Shown: positions 7,651 to 20,674, counted from the first letter of the stretch. The stretch: DNA of 64,000 bases from Curtobacterium sp. VKM Ac-1376 (GCF_015351025.1 NZ_JADKRV010000003.1:124001-188000), one strand, 5' to 3'. Numbers and translations: made by a program. The notes: generated from the sequence alone by a model not told the origin.

Positions 7651-8391
7651 TCAGACCGCGCCGGCCACCCGCCGTGCCTGCGCGACCGCGCGGCGCACGC
7701 CGAGCGACCACGCCGGGCCGTGACCGGGCAGCACGTGCTTCGCCTCGGTGTCCACGAGCCGGTCGAGCGACGCCACCGCGGTGTCGACGTCGGCCGTCGC
7801 AGCGGGTGCGACGATCCGGGGCCCGATGCCGCCCGTGTACGGGTCGAAGGTGACGAGCGCGTCACCGGCGATCACGGCGTCCCGGTCGGCGAAGTGCAGC
7901 GCGACGTGGCCGTCGGTGTGCCCCGGGGTCTCGATGATCCAGGGCGTACCCGGCACGTCCGCACGCGTCTCGAGGGGACGGGTGTCCGCGATCCCGTCGA
8001 CGGTGGCGGCCCCGGCCAGCAGCATCCTGCCGAGTGGAAGCAACCCGCCGGGGTGCACCGCCACGAACCCGAACCGGTTCGTCTGCGGCCGGTAGGAGTA
8101 CGGGTGCGCCGCGAGGTGCCGGTCACCGGGGTGGACGAACACGGGCGTGCCCCAGTCCCGGTGCATCCGCGCCGCGGTGCCGACGTGGTCGAAGTGCCCG
8201 TGGGTGAGGAGCAACCCCTCGACCCGGGCTGGCGTGTAGCCGAGGTCCCGCACGGCGAGCTGCAGGTGCGGCCACGCAGCGGGCAGGCCGGCGTCGATCA
8301 CGAGCAACCGATCGCCGGTCTCGACGAGGTACGTGTTGGTGTGTGCGATCTCGAGGCGGTGGATCCCCTCGGCGACGTCCCGGAAGAGCAT
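7651..8391 (-). CDS. MBL-fold metallo-hydrolase
   Basis: Zinc-dependent hydrolase of the metallo-beta-lactamase superfamily, 246 residues. Metal ligands are visible in the THGHFDH motif (HxHxDH, about residues 65-71), ETPGHTDGH further on, an Asp in VIAGDALV and the final His in LPGHGPAW. The pattern fits a glyoxalase-II/RNase-Z-like small hydrolase; the substrate cannot be told. The ATG at 8391 is preceded on its strand by TACCGT ending 7 nt upstream (leaderless); the frame continues upstream through the divergent gene and is rejected there. Confidence 0.85.
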   Translation of the reverse strand: MLFRDVAEGIHRLEIAHTNTYLVETGDRLLVIDAGLPAAWPHLQLAVRDLGYTPARVEGLLLTHGHFDHVGTAARMHRDWGTPVFVHPGDRHLAAHPYSYRPQTNRFGFVAVHPGGLLPLGRMLLAGAATVDGIADTRPLETRADVPGTPWIIETPGHTDGHVALHFADRDAVIAGDALVTFDPYTGGIGPRIVAPAATADVDTAVASLDRLVDTEAKHVLPGHGPAWSLGVRRAVAQARRVAGAV

Positions 8392-8398
8392 GTCGAGC

Positions 8399-8404
8399 AC
8401 GGTA
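8399..8404 (-). promoter_or_regulatory. Leaderless -10 box for the metallo-hydrolase
   Basis: TACCGT on the minus strand, 7 nt before ATG 8391; no Shine-Dalgarno is present between. Confidence 0.5.
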
Positions 8405-8454
8405 GGCCCGCTCTGCTGGGCACGATCCCGGCTGGGACGTGTACGCATTGGGGA

Positions 8455-8970
8455 ATGGCCAAGGACAGTCTGCCCGAGCTCGAACTCGAGAACGCCCGCA
8501 CGCGCGAGCGCATCACGGACACCGTGACGGAGCTGAAGCGGCGCGCGGACCTGCCGGCGCGGACCCGCCTCGCGGTCGCGAAGACGAAGCAGCGGTGGCA
8601 CCGCGACCCCACGCCCCTCGTGGCGATGGGCATCACCGGGCTGACCGGTGTCGCGGCGATCGTCCTCGGCGTCGTGCTCCGCAACAGCCCCGCCGGACAC
8701 CTGGCCGATCCGCCGGCGAGCTCCGCGTTCACGGCGCTCCTGCCCTTCGGCGGACGTGGTGACGGCCCCTCGGCGGCCGATCGTGCGCAGGACGGCCGGA
8801 AGGGGCGCAAGGCCCGGCGGAAGGCCGCCGAGGAAGCACTCGAGCGGGACCCGGCGCACCGGGCACGGGTGAAGCAGCAGGCCGGCATCGCGGCCGTGCA
8901 GCGACGGGCCGACAAGAACCGGAAGCAAGCGGTGAAGCGATCGAAGCGCGCGATGAAGGCGAAGGGGTAG
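8455..8970 (+). CDS. DUF3618 domain membrane protein
   Basis: Protein of 171 residues. The N-terminal 50 residues (LENARTRERITDTVTELKRRADLPARTR) match the short actinobacterial DUF3618 pattern, one hydrophobic segment follows (about residues 58-82), and the C-terminal third is strongly basic (Lys/Arg/Ala), suggesting a nucleic-acid- or membrane-surface-facing tail. DUF3618 proteins are commonly found beside YihY and holin-like membrane genes in actinobacteria, and here yihY starts 4 bp after the stop. Function unknown. ATG 8455 was chosen because the frame upstream lies antisense to the hydrolase. Confidence 0.8.
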   Translation: MAKDSLPELELENARTRERITDTVTELKRRADLPARTRLAVAKTKQRWHRDPTPLVAMGITGLTGVAAIVLGVVLRNSPAGHLADPPASSAFTALLPFGGRGDGPSAADRAQDGRKGRKARRKAAEEALERDPAHRARVKQQAGIAAVQRRADKNRKQAVKRSKRAMKAKG

Positions 8971-8974
8971 GACC

Positions 8975-10006
8975 ATGGCGACCGAACAGCACAAGCCGGA
9001 CCCGGACGACGCCCGGAAGCCCGAGAACCCGACCGACCTCAAGAAGCCGACGCTCGTCTACACGCTGAAGAAGACGCTGCGTGAGTTCACGAGCGACCAG
9101 TGCACCGACCTGGCCGCGAGCCTGACGTACTACTCCGTGCTCGCGCTGTTCCCCGGGCTGCTGGCCGTCGTGTCGCTGCTCGGTCTGCTGGGCCAGGCTG
9201 AGACCACGATCAAGACCCTGCTCGACATCATCGGCAACATCGGGTCGCAGCAGGTCGTCGAGCTGATCCGCGAACCGGTCGAGGGCCTCGTGCGCTCGCC
9301 CGCGGCGCCGTTCACGTTCATCGTCGGTGTCGTCGGCGCGCTGTGGACGGCCTCCGGCTACGTCGGTGCGTTCGGCCGCGCGATGAACCGGATCTACAAC
9401 GTCCGTGAGGGCCGCCCGATCTGGAAGCTCCGCCCGACCATGCTCGGCGTGACCGTCGCCACGGTCGTCCTGCTCGTCCTCGGGCTCCTCACCCTGGTGA
9501 GCGGCCCCCTCGCACGCAGCTTCGGCGACGTGATCGGGCTCGGCGACGTCGCCGCGACCGTCCTGCTGATCGTGCAGTGGCCGATCCTGCTGGTCATCGC
9601 GATCATCGTCATCGCGGTGCTCTACTACTGGTCGCCGAACGTCAAGCAGCCCAAGTTCACGTGGGTCAGCGGCGGCTCGATCGTCGCGCTCGTCATCTGG
9701 ATCATCGCGAGCGTCGGGTTCGGTTTCTACGTCGGGAACTTCTCGAACTACAACGCCACGTACGGGTCCCTCGGTGGTGTCATCGTGTTCCTGCTGTGGA
9801 TCTGGATCACGAACAACGCGCTGCTGTTCGGCGCCGAGTTCGACGCCGAGATCGAGCGCGGTCGCGAGCTGCAGGCCGGCATCCGCGCGGAGGAGGACAT
9901 CCAGCTCCCCGAGCGCGACACCCGCCAGATCGAGAAGCAGGACGAGAAGCGGGCGCAGGACGTGCTCGAGGGCATCCGCATCCGGCAGGGCGTCGACAAC
10001 GACTGA
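8975..10006 (+). CDS. YihY/virulence factor BrkB family membrane protein
   Basis: Integral membrane protein of 343 residues with about six hydrophobic segments. It has the family start TSDQCTDLAASLTYYSVLALFPGLL and the late segment YNATYGSLGGVIVFLLWIWITN, both hallmarks of the YihY/BrkB family (once misnamed RNase BN). The C-terminal ~65 residues are charged and cytoplasmic. It is likely co-transcribed with the DUF3618 gene (4-bp gap, with a purine-rich AAGGGG before the start). Biochemical role unknown in the family. Confidence 0.9.
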   Translation: MATEQHKPDPDDARKPENPTDLKKPTLVYTLKKTLREFTSDQCTDLAASLTYYSVLALFPGLLAVVSLLGLLGQAETTIKTLLDIIGNIGSQQVVELIREPVEGLVRSPAAPFTFIVGVVGALWTASGYVGAFGRAMNRIYNVREGRPIWKLRPTMLGVTVATVVLLVLGLLTLVSGPLARSFGDVIGLGDVAATVLLIVQWPILLVIAIIVIAVLYYWSPNVKQPKFTWVSGGSIVALVIWIIASVGFGFYVGNFSNYNATYGSLGGVIVFLLWIWITNNALLFGAEFDAEIERGRELQAGIRAEEDIQLPERDTRQIEKQDEKRAQDVLEGIRIRQGVDND

Positions 10007-10052
10007 CCGTCGCTCCGACCAACGCTGACGGGCGGTCTCCGGCCGGGACCGC

Positions 10053-10058
10053 TACGGT
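10053..10058 (+). promoter_or_regulatory. Leaderless -10 box for the DedA-like gene
   Basis: TACGGT followed by 6 nt and then GTG 10065; no Shine-Dalgarno. Confidence 0.5.
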
Positions 10059-10064
10059 GCGAGC

Positions 10065-10556
10065 GTGCCGTCCTTCCTCGACGAGCTCCCGTTCCGGTGG
10101 CTCGTCCTCGCGCTCTTCGTGATCGTGTTCTGCCGCGCGCAGGCCACGTACTGGGTCGCGCGGCTCGCGGTGACGGGTGCGTCCCGCTCCCGCTGGGGCG
10201 GGTGGCTGGAGTCGCCGGCGGTCCGTCGGGGCTCGGCACTGCTCGAACGCTGGGGGCTGCCCGTCCTGACGGTGAGCTTCGTGGTCGTCGGGTTGCAGAC
10301 GGTGATGAACGCCGCCGCCGGACTGGCGCGGGTCGCCTGGTGGCGGTACACGGTCGCCATGGTCCCCGGGTGCGTCGCCTGGGCGTTCCTCTACGCCACC
10401 GTCGGACTCGCGGTCTTCTGGGCCGTCGTCGCAGCGCTCGCCGGTTCGCCCTGGGGCATCGCGGCGCTGGCCGCCCTGGTGGTCGCCGCCGTCGTCACGT
10501 TGACGGTCACCCGCAAACGTCGCAACCGCACGGGAGGCCCGGCCCGGCTTCCGTAG
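10065..10556 (+). CDS. DedA/VTT-like small membrane protein
   Basis: Protein of 163 residues with four or five hydrophobic segments. The order GLPVLTVSFVVVGLQTVMNAAAG then a TM hairpin with PGCVAWAF resembles the VTT (DedA/SNARE-associated) core, in which a Gly/Pro-rich re-entrant loop is followed by TM helices. Some DedA proteins flip or transport lipids; the role here is unknown. The GTG start is supported by a TACGGT box 6 nt upstream. It lies between yihY and an SDR gene and has its own promoter. Confidence 0.7.
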   Translation: MPSFLDELPFRWLVLALFVIVFCRAQATYWVARLAVTGASRSRWGGWLESPAVRRGSALLERWGLPVLTVSFVVVGLQTVMNAAAGLARVAWWRYTVAMVPGCVAWAFLYATVGLAVFWAVVAALAGSPWGIAALAALVVAAVVTLTVTRKRRNRTGGPARLP

Positions 10557-10559
10557 GCT
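10554..10559 (+). promoter_or_regulatory. Leaderless -10 box for the SDR gene
   Basis: TAGGCT followed by 7 nt and GTG 10567. It straddles the stop of the preceding gene (10556). Confidence 0.45.
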
Positions 10560-10566
10560 GGCCCGC

Positions 10567-11262
10567 GTGACGACTTCCCTGACTCCAGATCGACCGGTCG
10601 CCGTGGTGACCGGAGCCACCCGCGGCATCGGCCGCGCGATCGCCGCCGACCTCGGCCGCACCCACCACGTGCTCGTGGGCGGCCGGTCCGCCGACGCCGT
10701 GGACGCCCTCGTCGCGGAGCTGCCGAGCGCGGCGCCGTTCGTCGGTGACCTGGGCGCGGGCGAGGTCCCGGCGCTGCCGGATCGGCTCGATGTCCTCGTG
10801 CACTCGGCCGGTGTCGAGCAGGGCACCACCGTCGCCGACACCCCGCGCGCGGTGTGGGAGCAGGTCTTCGCGACGAACGTGTTCGCGGTCGCCGAGCTCA
10901 CCCGGCTGGCGCTGCCGGCGCTCCGGTCGGCGCGGGGCATCGTGGTGCCGATCAACAGCGGCTCCGGGTTCCACTCGGGCCCCGGCGGTGGTGTGTACGC
11001 GGCGTCGAAGTTCGCGCTGCGGGCCTTCGCCGACGCCCTGCGCGAAGAGGAGCGGGCGAACGGCGTGCGGGTGTCGAGCGTGCACCCGGGCCGGACCGAC
11101 TCGGACATGCAGCGGCAGCTCGTGGCGAAGCTCGGGGAGTCCTACGACACCGACTACTACCTGGCGCCGGAGGACGTGGCCGCCGCGGTCCGCACCGTCG
11201 TCGACCTGCCCCAGCGCGGCACCGTCGAGTCGCTCGCGATCCGGCCGACCCGACGGCGCTGA
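10567..11262 (+). CDS. Short-chain dehydrogenase/reductase (SDR)
   Basis: NAD(P)-dependent oxidoreductase of 231 residues. The cofactor motif TGATRGIG is at about residues 17-24, the NAG region is replaced by VHSAGVEQG, the catalytic Ser lies in INSGSGF, and YAASK holds the Tyr and Lys of the active site. It belongs to classical SDRs; substrate unknown. The GTG start is supported by a TAGGCT box 7 nt upstream. It converges with the ABC-F gene, with only 3 bp between stops and no terminator between them. Confidence 0.85.
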   Translation: MTTSLTPDRPVAVVTGATRGIGRAIAADLGRTHHVLVGGRSADAVDALVAELPSAAPFVGDLGAGEVPALPDRLDVLVHSAGVEQGTTVADTPRAVWEQVFATNVFAVAELTRLALPALRSARGIVVPINSGSGFHSGPGGGVYAASKFALRAFADALREEERANGVRVSSVHPGRTDSDMQRQLVAKLGESYDTDYYLAPEDVAAAVRTVVDLPQRGTVESLAIRPTRRR

Positions 11263-11265
11263 CCG

Positions 11266-12837
11266 CTACCGGAGCTCGATCCGGGCGTCGAGTTCCAGCC
11301 GGTCCAAGAACGCTTCGTCGTGGCTCACCACGACGAGCGCTCCGCGGTACGCCAGCAGCGCGTCGACGAGCTGGTCGACGCTGGTCAGGTCGAGGTCGTT
11401 CGTCGGCTCGTCGAGCACGAGCAGCTGCGGCGGCGGGTCGGCGAGCACCAGGGCCGCCAGCGCCACCCGGAACCGTTCCCCGCCGGACAGGTCCCCGGCC
11501 GGCCGGTCGACGGTGTCCCCGCGCACCAGGAACTTCGCCAGCCGGTTGCGGACCTCGGCGACGGGGACGTGCGGGGCGTCCCGGCGCACGTTGTCGAGCA
11601 CCGTGGCGGTGTCGTCCAGGCTGTCCTTCCGCTGCGGCAGGTAGGCGATCCGGTCGACGTGGGCGACGGCCGTGGTCTCGGGCAGCGGGTGCTCCCGGGC
11701 CGCGGGGTCGCCGACGAGCTGCTCGAGCAGGGTGGACTTGCCGACGCCGTTGTCCCCGGTGACGGCGACCCGTTCCGGCCCCTGCACGATGGCGTCCCGC
11801 CCGCGGACGGTCACGGTGGCGATGCGTCGCGATGCCGGCACGTCCGGGTCGGGCAGGGTGACGTGGATCGACTCGTCGTCGCGCAGCCGGAGTTCGGCCT
11901 CGCGGGCGGTGGCGAGTGCCGCTCCCTCGGCGGACCCGTGCGCGACCCGTAGTCGACCGGCGGTCTCCTGGGCCTTCTTCCGCTGCTCGTTCGCCAGGAT
12001 CTTTGGCATCGAGCGGCCCGCCTTCTCACCGGCCTTGGCACGCCGGGCGATCTTCGTCTCGGCCTCGATGCGCTGCCGCTTCTCGGTGCGGTGTCGCTGC
12101 TCGGCGACCCGGACCTCGCGCTCGACGGCAGCCTGCTGCACGGCCAGGTGCTCCTCGAACGCGCTGAAGGTCCCGCCGAACACCGTCATCGACCCGGCCC
12201 GGAGCTCCACGGTCTCGTCGACGTGCTCCAGGAGTTCTCGGTCGTGGCTGACGAGCACGAGGGTGCCGCGCCAGTCGTCGACCAGGTCGAGGAGCAGCCC
12301 GCGGGCCCGGCGGTCCAGGTTGTTCGTCGGTTCGTCCAGGAACACGATCGGCCGCGCACGCAACCGCACCCCGGCGACGGCGACGAGCACGGCCTGCCCG
12401 CCGGACAGGGTCGACACCGGCCGGTCGAGGTCGGCGCCGTCGAGCCCGACCCGGTCGAGCACCGCGGCGGCCCGTTCCTCCAGGTCCCAGTCGTCGCCGA
12501 CTGCCTCGAGCTGTGCTGCCGTGGCGTCGCCGGCCAGGACAGCCCGGAGCGCGGTGAGTGTGGGCCGGACGCCGAGCAGGTCGGCGACGGTGTCGTCGTT
12601 CCCCGTTGCGAGGCGTTGCGGCAGGTGGTCGACGGGACCCGACGTCGCGATGCTGCCCGACGCGGGGTGGAGCCGGCCGGTCGCGAGCCGGACCAGCGTG
12701 GACTTGCCGGCCCCGTTCCTCCCGACCAGCCCGGTGCGGCCGCGCCCGAAGGCGGCGGTGAGGTGGTCGAGCGCGACGGTGCCGTCGGGCCAGGCGAAGG
12801 TGACGTCGTGCAGGACGACGGACGGACTGGTGGGCAT
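11266..12837 (-). CDS. ABC-F family ATPase
   Basis: Soluble protein of 523 residues with two ABC ATPase domains and no membrane segment: the first P-loop is GRNGAGKST (about residues 39-47), the second GDNGVGKST (about 365-373), each with LSGG and DEPTN motifs. The ~80-residue linker between domains is highly charged (Arg/Glu/Lys). ABC-F proteins act on ribosomes as translation factors or antibiotic-resistance proteins; which applies here is not decidable. ATG 12837 has a GGGAG at good spacing; an ATG 33 nt upstream is possible. A leader of about 220 nt separates it from a likely promoter. Confidence 0.9.
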   Translation of the reverse strand: MPTSPSVVLHDVTFAWPDGTVALDHLTAAFGRGRTGLVGRNGAGKSTLVRLATGRLHPASGSIATSGPVDHLPQRLATGNDDTVADLLGVRPTLTALRAVLAGDATAAQLEAVGDDWDLEERAAAVLDRVGLDGADLDRPVSTLSGGQAVLVAVAGVRLRARPIVFLDEPTNNLDRRARGLLLDLVDDWRGTLVLVSHDRELLEHVDETVELRAGSMTVFGGTFSAFEEHLAVQQAAVEREVRVAEQRHRTEKRQRIEAETKIARRAKAGEKAGRSMPKILANEQRKKAQETAGRLRVAHGSAEGAALATAREAELRLRDDESIHVTLPDPDVPASRRIATVTVRGRDAIVQGPERVAVTGDNGVGKSTLLEQLVGDPAAREHPLPETTAVAHVDRIAYLPQRKDSLDDTATVLDNVRRDAPHVPVAEVRNRLAKFLVRGDTVDRPAGDLSGGERFRVALAALVLADPPPQLLVLDEPTNDLDLTSVDQLVDALLAYRGALVVVSHDEAFLDRLELDARIELR

Positions 12838-13062
12838 GGGGGTGTCTCCCGGTGTCGATGCTGGGCGCACGACACCGAGGCCACCGCGGTGCGGTGGAGC
12901 GCCCGACGGGGCGCGCGATCACGGTGTCAGCGCGTGGGCTGAGCGGTACCGGTGATCGACAGCAATCCGTCTGCTTCCGTCGGGGGACCCCCGTGTCCGC
13001 CATCCGTTCCGCCGGTCGGTCTCCCGCCCCGGCGGCCCCGCGATGACGACGAGGTGACCTCC

Positions 13063-13092
13063 ACGGTAATCCCGCGACACGGGCACCCGCAA
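13063..13092 (-). promoter_or_regulatory. Putative promoter for the ABC-F gene with a long leader
   Basis: On the minus strand -35 TTGCGG (13092-13087), 18-bp spacer, -10 TACCGT (13068-13063). Transcription from here would give a leader of about 219 nt that contains several GC-rich inverted repeats, a layout seen before attenuation-controlled ABC-F genes. Confidence 0.4.
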
Positions 13093-13099
13093 GGGATGA

Positions 13100-13105
13100 C
13101 AGGCT
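13100..13105 (+). promoter_or_regulatory. Leaderless -10-like box for the DUF3151 gene
   Basis: CAGGCT (one mismatch to TANNNT) followed by GGGGGC and ATG 13112. The 274-bp gap between the ABC-F and DUF3151 starts holds only this and the opposite promoter with its leader. Confidence 0.35.
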
Positions 13106-13111
13106 GGGGGC

Positions 13112-13537
13112 ATGCCGGAGAACCTGTTGCCGACCCCGTCGTCGAACCCCGAGACCCTGCTGCCCGCCGAGCCGGAGGTGACCGCCGCGATCGAGGCGGA
13201 CGCCCCCGTCGCCAGCGTGGTGGTGTCCTACCCGTCGTCGAGCCTGGCGTGGGCGCTGCTCGCCGACGAGGCGTGGGCGCGCGGCGCGACCCTGGAGTCC
13301 TACGCGTACGCCCGTGTCGGGTACCACCGTGGGCTCGATGCCCTGCGCAAGGCCGGCTGGCGCGGTGTCGGCCCGGTGCCGTGGTCGCACGAGCCCAACC
13401 GTGGCGTGCTGCGGGCGCTGTTCGCCCTGCGCCGTGCCGCCGAGGCCATCGACGAGCCCGGCGAGCCCGAGCGCCTGACCGACTTCCTGAACGCGAGCGA
13501 CCCCGAGGCGCTGCGCGCCCTGTCTGCCGGCGGGTAG
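13112..13537 (+). CDS. DUF3151 family protein
   Basis: Soluble protein of 141 residues, typical of the actinobacterial DUF3151 family: ETLLP near the N-terminus, then a helical region with SSSLAWALLADEAWARG and a C-terminal PWSHEPNRGVLRALFALRRAAEAIDEPGE segment. The family is widespread in actinobacteria and its function is unknown. It stands alone and is divergent from the ABC-F gene. Confidence 0.8.
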   Translation: MPENLLPTPSSNPETLLPAEPEVTAAIEADAPVASVVVSYPSSSLAWALLADEAWARGATLESYAYARVGYHRGLDALRKAGWRGVGPVPWSHEPNRGVLRALFALRRAAEAIDEPGEPERLTDFLNASDPEALRALSAGG

Positions 13538-13555
13538 ACGGCGACGAAACGACGA

Positions 13556-13613
13556 AACCAGGTTCCGGACACCGAACCACGCTGGTGCGCGGTGCTGTGT
13601 CCGGAACCTGGTT
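13556..13613 (+). terminator. Bidirectional hairpin between DUF3151 and lacZ
   Basis: Exact 16-bp arms (13556-13571, AACCAGGTTCCGGACA, and 13598-13613) around a 26-nt loop, placed between two converging genes. Confidence 0.7.
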
Positions 13614-13632
13614 CCGGTAGAGCCGACCCCGC

Positions 13633-17584
<3,952 letters not shown>

Positions 17585-17588
<4 letters not shown>

Positions 17589-18769
17589 CGGTCAGTCCCT
17601 TCGGTGGTCGCGACGCGACCGGCCTGGGCCCCCGGTGGCCGGTTCCGGAGCGTCGCGGAGCTTGCGGAGCGACGTTCCGGCCGTGCTATTGGGGAGAGGC
17701 CCGGGTCGGCTCGGGTGGTGACCGTGCTGCCCGCCGCAGCGCGCGTCTGGAGCGCGGTGCGGGCCTCCCGGCCGTCGCGCCGTGCGCGCTTGCGCCGGTC
17801 GCGTTCGTCCTTGGGTGGGCGGTTCGTCAGCGCGAGGAACGTGAACGACAGGATGAACGCGGCCAGGGCGATGATGACCGCCTGCGCACTCGCGACGCCG
17901 TACTCGTTGAACGCGAACGCGTTCGTGTACGCGGCGTAGTTCGGCGTGTACTCGGTGTCGATCGCCGGGGCGACCGTCGACAGGATCTGCGGCTCCGCGA
18001 AGAGTTGCAGCGTGCCGATGATCGAGAACACCGTCGTGAGCACCAGGGCCGGCGCGATGAGCGGGATCTGGATCCGCCACGCGACCTGGAACGCGTTCGC
18101 GCCGTCGACCTTCGCGGCCTCGTAGACCTCGCCCGGGATGGACTTCAGCTGCGCCACGATGATGAGCATGTTGTAGCCGGTGTAGGTCCACGTGACGATG
18201 TTCGCGATCGACCACAGCACGCTGTTCGCGCCGAGGAAGTCCGGCTGCAGCCCCATCGACTGCAGCAGCGACACGATCGGCGACAGGCCGGGCACGTACA
18301 GGAACGACCACAGGATCGTCGCGATGACGCCGGGGACGCCGTAGGGCATGAAGTAGATCGCCCGGAAGAAGCCCGGCCAGCGAGCACTCGCCGACTCGAG
18401 CAGCAACGCGAGGATCGTGCAGGCGATGATCATCACCGGGACCTGCACGATGCCGAACAGGAGCATGCGGCCGATCGAGGCGACGAACCCGCTGTCCTGC
18501 AGGGCGATCGCGTAGTTGTCGAACCCGGCGAACCGGCCGACCACGCCGTCCTCACCGAACAGGCCCTCGCGGTCGACGGTGGTGAACGACTGGAACAGGG
18601 CACTGACGATCGGGATGACGAAGGTCAGCAGGAACAGTGCGAGGAACGGGGCGAGCAGGATCCACGGCGCACGCTTCTGCGCGCTCGTGGCCTTCGTGCT
18701 CGTGCGGAACGCGGGCGTCGTGGTGCCCGCCCGGCCGGTGGTCTGCCGGGTCGTGGTCTGCTGGGTCAT
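17585..18769 (-). CDS. Carbohydrate ABC transporter permease, MalF type, with C-terminal extension
   Basis: Permease of 394 residues with about six or seven hydrophobic segments and the EAA loop EVYEAAKVDGANAFQVAWRI. ATG 18769 overlaps the stop of the binding protein gene. After the last TM helix (ending about LTNRPPKDERD) the frame runs on for some 75 residues of Arg/Ala/Ser/Thr-rich sequence without hydrophobic segments. That tail spans a GC-rich hairpin (17647-17679) and looks like translated former intergenic DNA or a low-complexity cytoplasmic tail. The membrane domain itself is intact. Confidence 0.9.
17647..17679 (-). repeat. Hairpin inside the permease C-terminal tail
   Basis: Arms CGGAGCGTCGC (17647-17657) and GCGACGTTCCG (17669-17679) pair 10 of 11, with a G:U at the mismatch on one strand. 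It looks like a terminator or intergenic palindrome now read as protein. Confidence 0.5.
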
Positions 18770-20124
18770 CGTGCCGTCCTGACGCTGAGGCCCTTGTCCT
18801 TGAAGGACTGGACGATCTCCCGCTGTGCGAGCTCCACCGCGTCGCTGAGCTTGAGGCCCGAGGTGAGCTTGCGGCGGAACTGGTTCTGCAGCGACGTGAA
18901 GGCGGACTGGGTCACCGGGGACCACGACCACTCGATGTTCTGCTCCCGGGACGCCGGCACGAAGACCTCTTCGTTGTAGTTCTGCCCGGAGAACCACTTG
19001 CTCGGCTGCTGACGCTGCGCACCGATGTAGTCGACGGCGGGCGACCAGCCGATCCCGCAGTACTTGATCATCGCGTCGATGCCTTCCTTGGAGGTGGTCA
19101 TCCACGTGATGAACTCGAGCGCCTCCTTGGGGTGCTTCGCGTTCGCCAGGACGGCGGCGGTCGAGCCGCCGATCGCGCTCGACCCGAACCCGTCGACGCC
19201 CCACTTCTGCATCGGGGCGACCTTCCACTTGCCCTCGCCGCCCTGCACCGACTCGATCAGGGCGTCGCCCCAGCTCGCGCTCGTGACCGCGGCGATCCTG
19301 CCGCTCGCGGCCGCGGCGTACCAGCCGGGGGAGTACGCGCCGGCGCTCGTGTCGACGAGCTCGTCGTCGATCGCGCGGTCGAAGAAATCGGCGACCATCA
19401 GGGTCTCGTCGTCGGTCATGTCGACGACCCACTCATCACCGTCGACCCTGAACCAGCGGGCACCTGCCTGTTGCGCATAGGCGGCGAACGGCGACGCGTC
19501 GGCGACGGGGAACACCTCGAGGTAGTTCTGCTTGCCGGTGCTGCGGACCTTGTCGGCCAGTTCACGCCACTCCTCCCACGTCGTCGGGGGTTCACCGCCG
19601 GCCTGCTCGAGGATCGCCGTCTGGTAGTAGAAGCCCATCGGCCCGGTGTCCTGCGGGATGCCGTAGATGCCGTCGACGAACGACACCTGTGCCCAGGCTG
19701 CCTCGTCGTACTTCGACTCGAAGTCCTTCGCGCCGTACCGGGCCAGGTCGACCAGGCCGTTGGCGAGCATGAACTCGGGGATCTGCCGCAGCTCGACCTG
19801 CCCGATGTCGGGCCCGCCACCGGCTGCGAGCGCGGAGTACATCTTCTGGTACCCGCCGGCGTTGCCACCGGGGATCCAGTTCGCCGAGACCTGGATGTCC
19901 GGGTGCGTCGTGTTCCAGACGTCGCAGACCTTCTGCAGGTCCTTGAGCCAGGCCCAGTAGGTGAGCTGGACGGTCTCACCCGATGCGGCGGCGGGCACGA
20001 GGGCCGCCTTGTTCACGTTGGTCGAGCCCGGGACCGCACAGCCGGCGAGGAGTCCCGCCGCCGCCGTGCCGAGGCCGAGGCCCAACAGGTGTCGTCTCGT
20101 GATGGGTCGTTCCGGTGGCGCCAT
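18766..20124 (-). CDS. Carbohydrate ABC transporter substrate-binding lipoprotein
   Basis: Family 1 extracellular sugar-binding protein of 452 residues. The N-terminus has twin arginines (TRRHLLGLGLG) and a lipobox LLAGC (Cys at about 28), so it is exported, possibly by Tat, and lipid-anchored. The core shows typical segments such as PDIQVSANWIPGG and YGIPQDTGPMGFYYQ. ATG 20124 has GGAGTG upstream; an in-frame ATG at 20160 would add 12 residues. It is the first gene of the four-gene lacZ operon; the 208 bp before it shows no repressor-like palindrome that I can name. Confidence 0.9.
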   Translation of the reverse strand: MAPPERPITRRHLLGLGLGTAAAGLLAGCAVPGSTNVNKAALVPAAASGETVQLTYWAWLKDLQKVCDVWNTTHPDIQVSANWIPGGNAGGYQKMYSALAAGGGPDIGQVELRQIPEFMLANGLVDLARYGAKDFESKYDEAAWAQVSFVDGIYGIPQDTGPMGFYYQTAILEQAGGEPPTTWEEWRELADKVRSTGKQNYLEVFPVADASPFAAYAQQAGARWFRVDGDEWVVDMTDDETLMVADFFDRAIDDELVDTSAGAYSPGWYAAAASGRIAAVTSASWGDALIESVQGGEGKWKVAPMQKWGVDGFGSSAIGGSTAAVLANAKHPKEALEFITWMTTSKEGIDAMIKYCGIGWSPAVDYIGAQRQQPSKWFSGQNYNEEVFVPASREQNIEWSWSPVTQSAFTSLQNQFRRKLTSGLKLSDAVELAQREIVQSFKDKGLSVRTAR

Positions 20125-20332
20125 TGCCACACTCCGTTCGTCGTTGATCGGGGTTCCCATCACCCAATCACAGAACCGAACGCCGTCGAGGTTTCGTGAC
20201 CGTACCGACACTGCGCATTCCCGGCAGACCTTGGAACGGCCCCAGGTCCGGGCGCGGAGCGTGGGGTGCCAGAGCAGACACCGACGCCCCGGACGGCGAT
20301 GGCCGCCGGCGGCACGACCGGGAGGAGAAGCG

Positions 20333-20674
20333 ATGACCGAACGCGGGAACACCACCCACCGCGCCGAACTCGACGAGCAGCTCGCGCACGAGGCGCAGAG
20401 CATCGTCCAGGGGCACGGCAGCAACGCGCACGTCGAGGAGTTCCGGCAGTCCGAGCCCGTCCCCGACGACACCGACGACCCGGAGACGGTCACCGCCTCC
20501 GGCTACGACGGCGAGCTCGAGGGCGAGTTGCAGGACGACGCCACCAACGTGCTCCCCGAGGACGACGCGGACCTGGCCGACCCCCTGCCCAGCGGCGAGG
20601 GCGACGGCGCCGATCCGACCGTGTACAGCACCGAGACCGGGGAGGGCAGCACCGATGGCACTGACGCAGAATGA
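20333..20674 (+). CDS. Small acidic hypothetical protein
   Basis: Protein of 113 residues, very acidic and probably disordered: the first ~50 residues (RAELDEQLAHEAQSIVQGHG) look helical, the rest is rich in Asp, Glu, Gly and Thr. No domain recognised. ATG 20333 has a strong AGGAG at 20322-20326. Its 3' end overlaps the next gene by 20 bp in another frame, so the two are translationally coupled and probably work together. Confidence 0.75.
   Translation: MTERGNTTHRAELDEQLAHEAQSIVQGHGSNAHVEEFRQSEPVPDDTDDPETVTASGYDGELEGELQDDATNVLPEDDADLADPLPSGEGDGADPTVYSTETGEGSTDGTDAE

Noticed and set aside
12927-13056. 45-codon GTG frame in the ABC-F leader as a leader peptide
   Set aside because: Its start overlaps the predicted -10 box and it has no ribosome binding site; no drug-sensing motif seen, so I list only the long leader.
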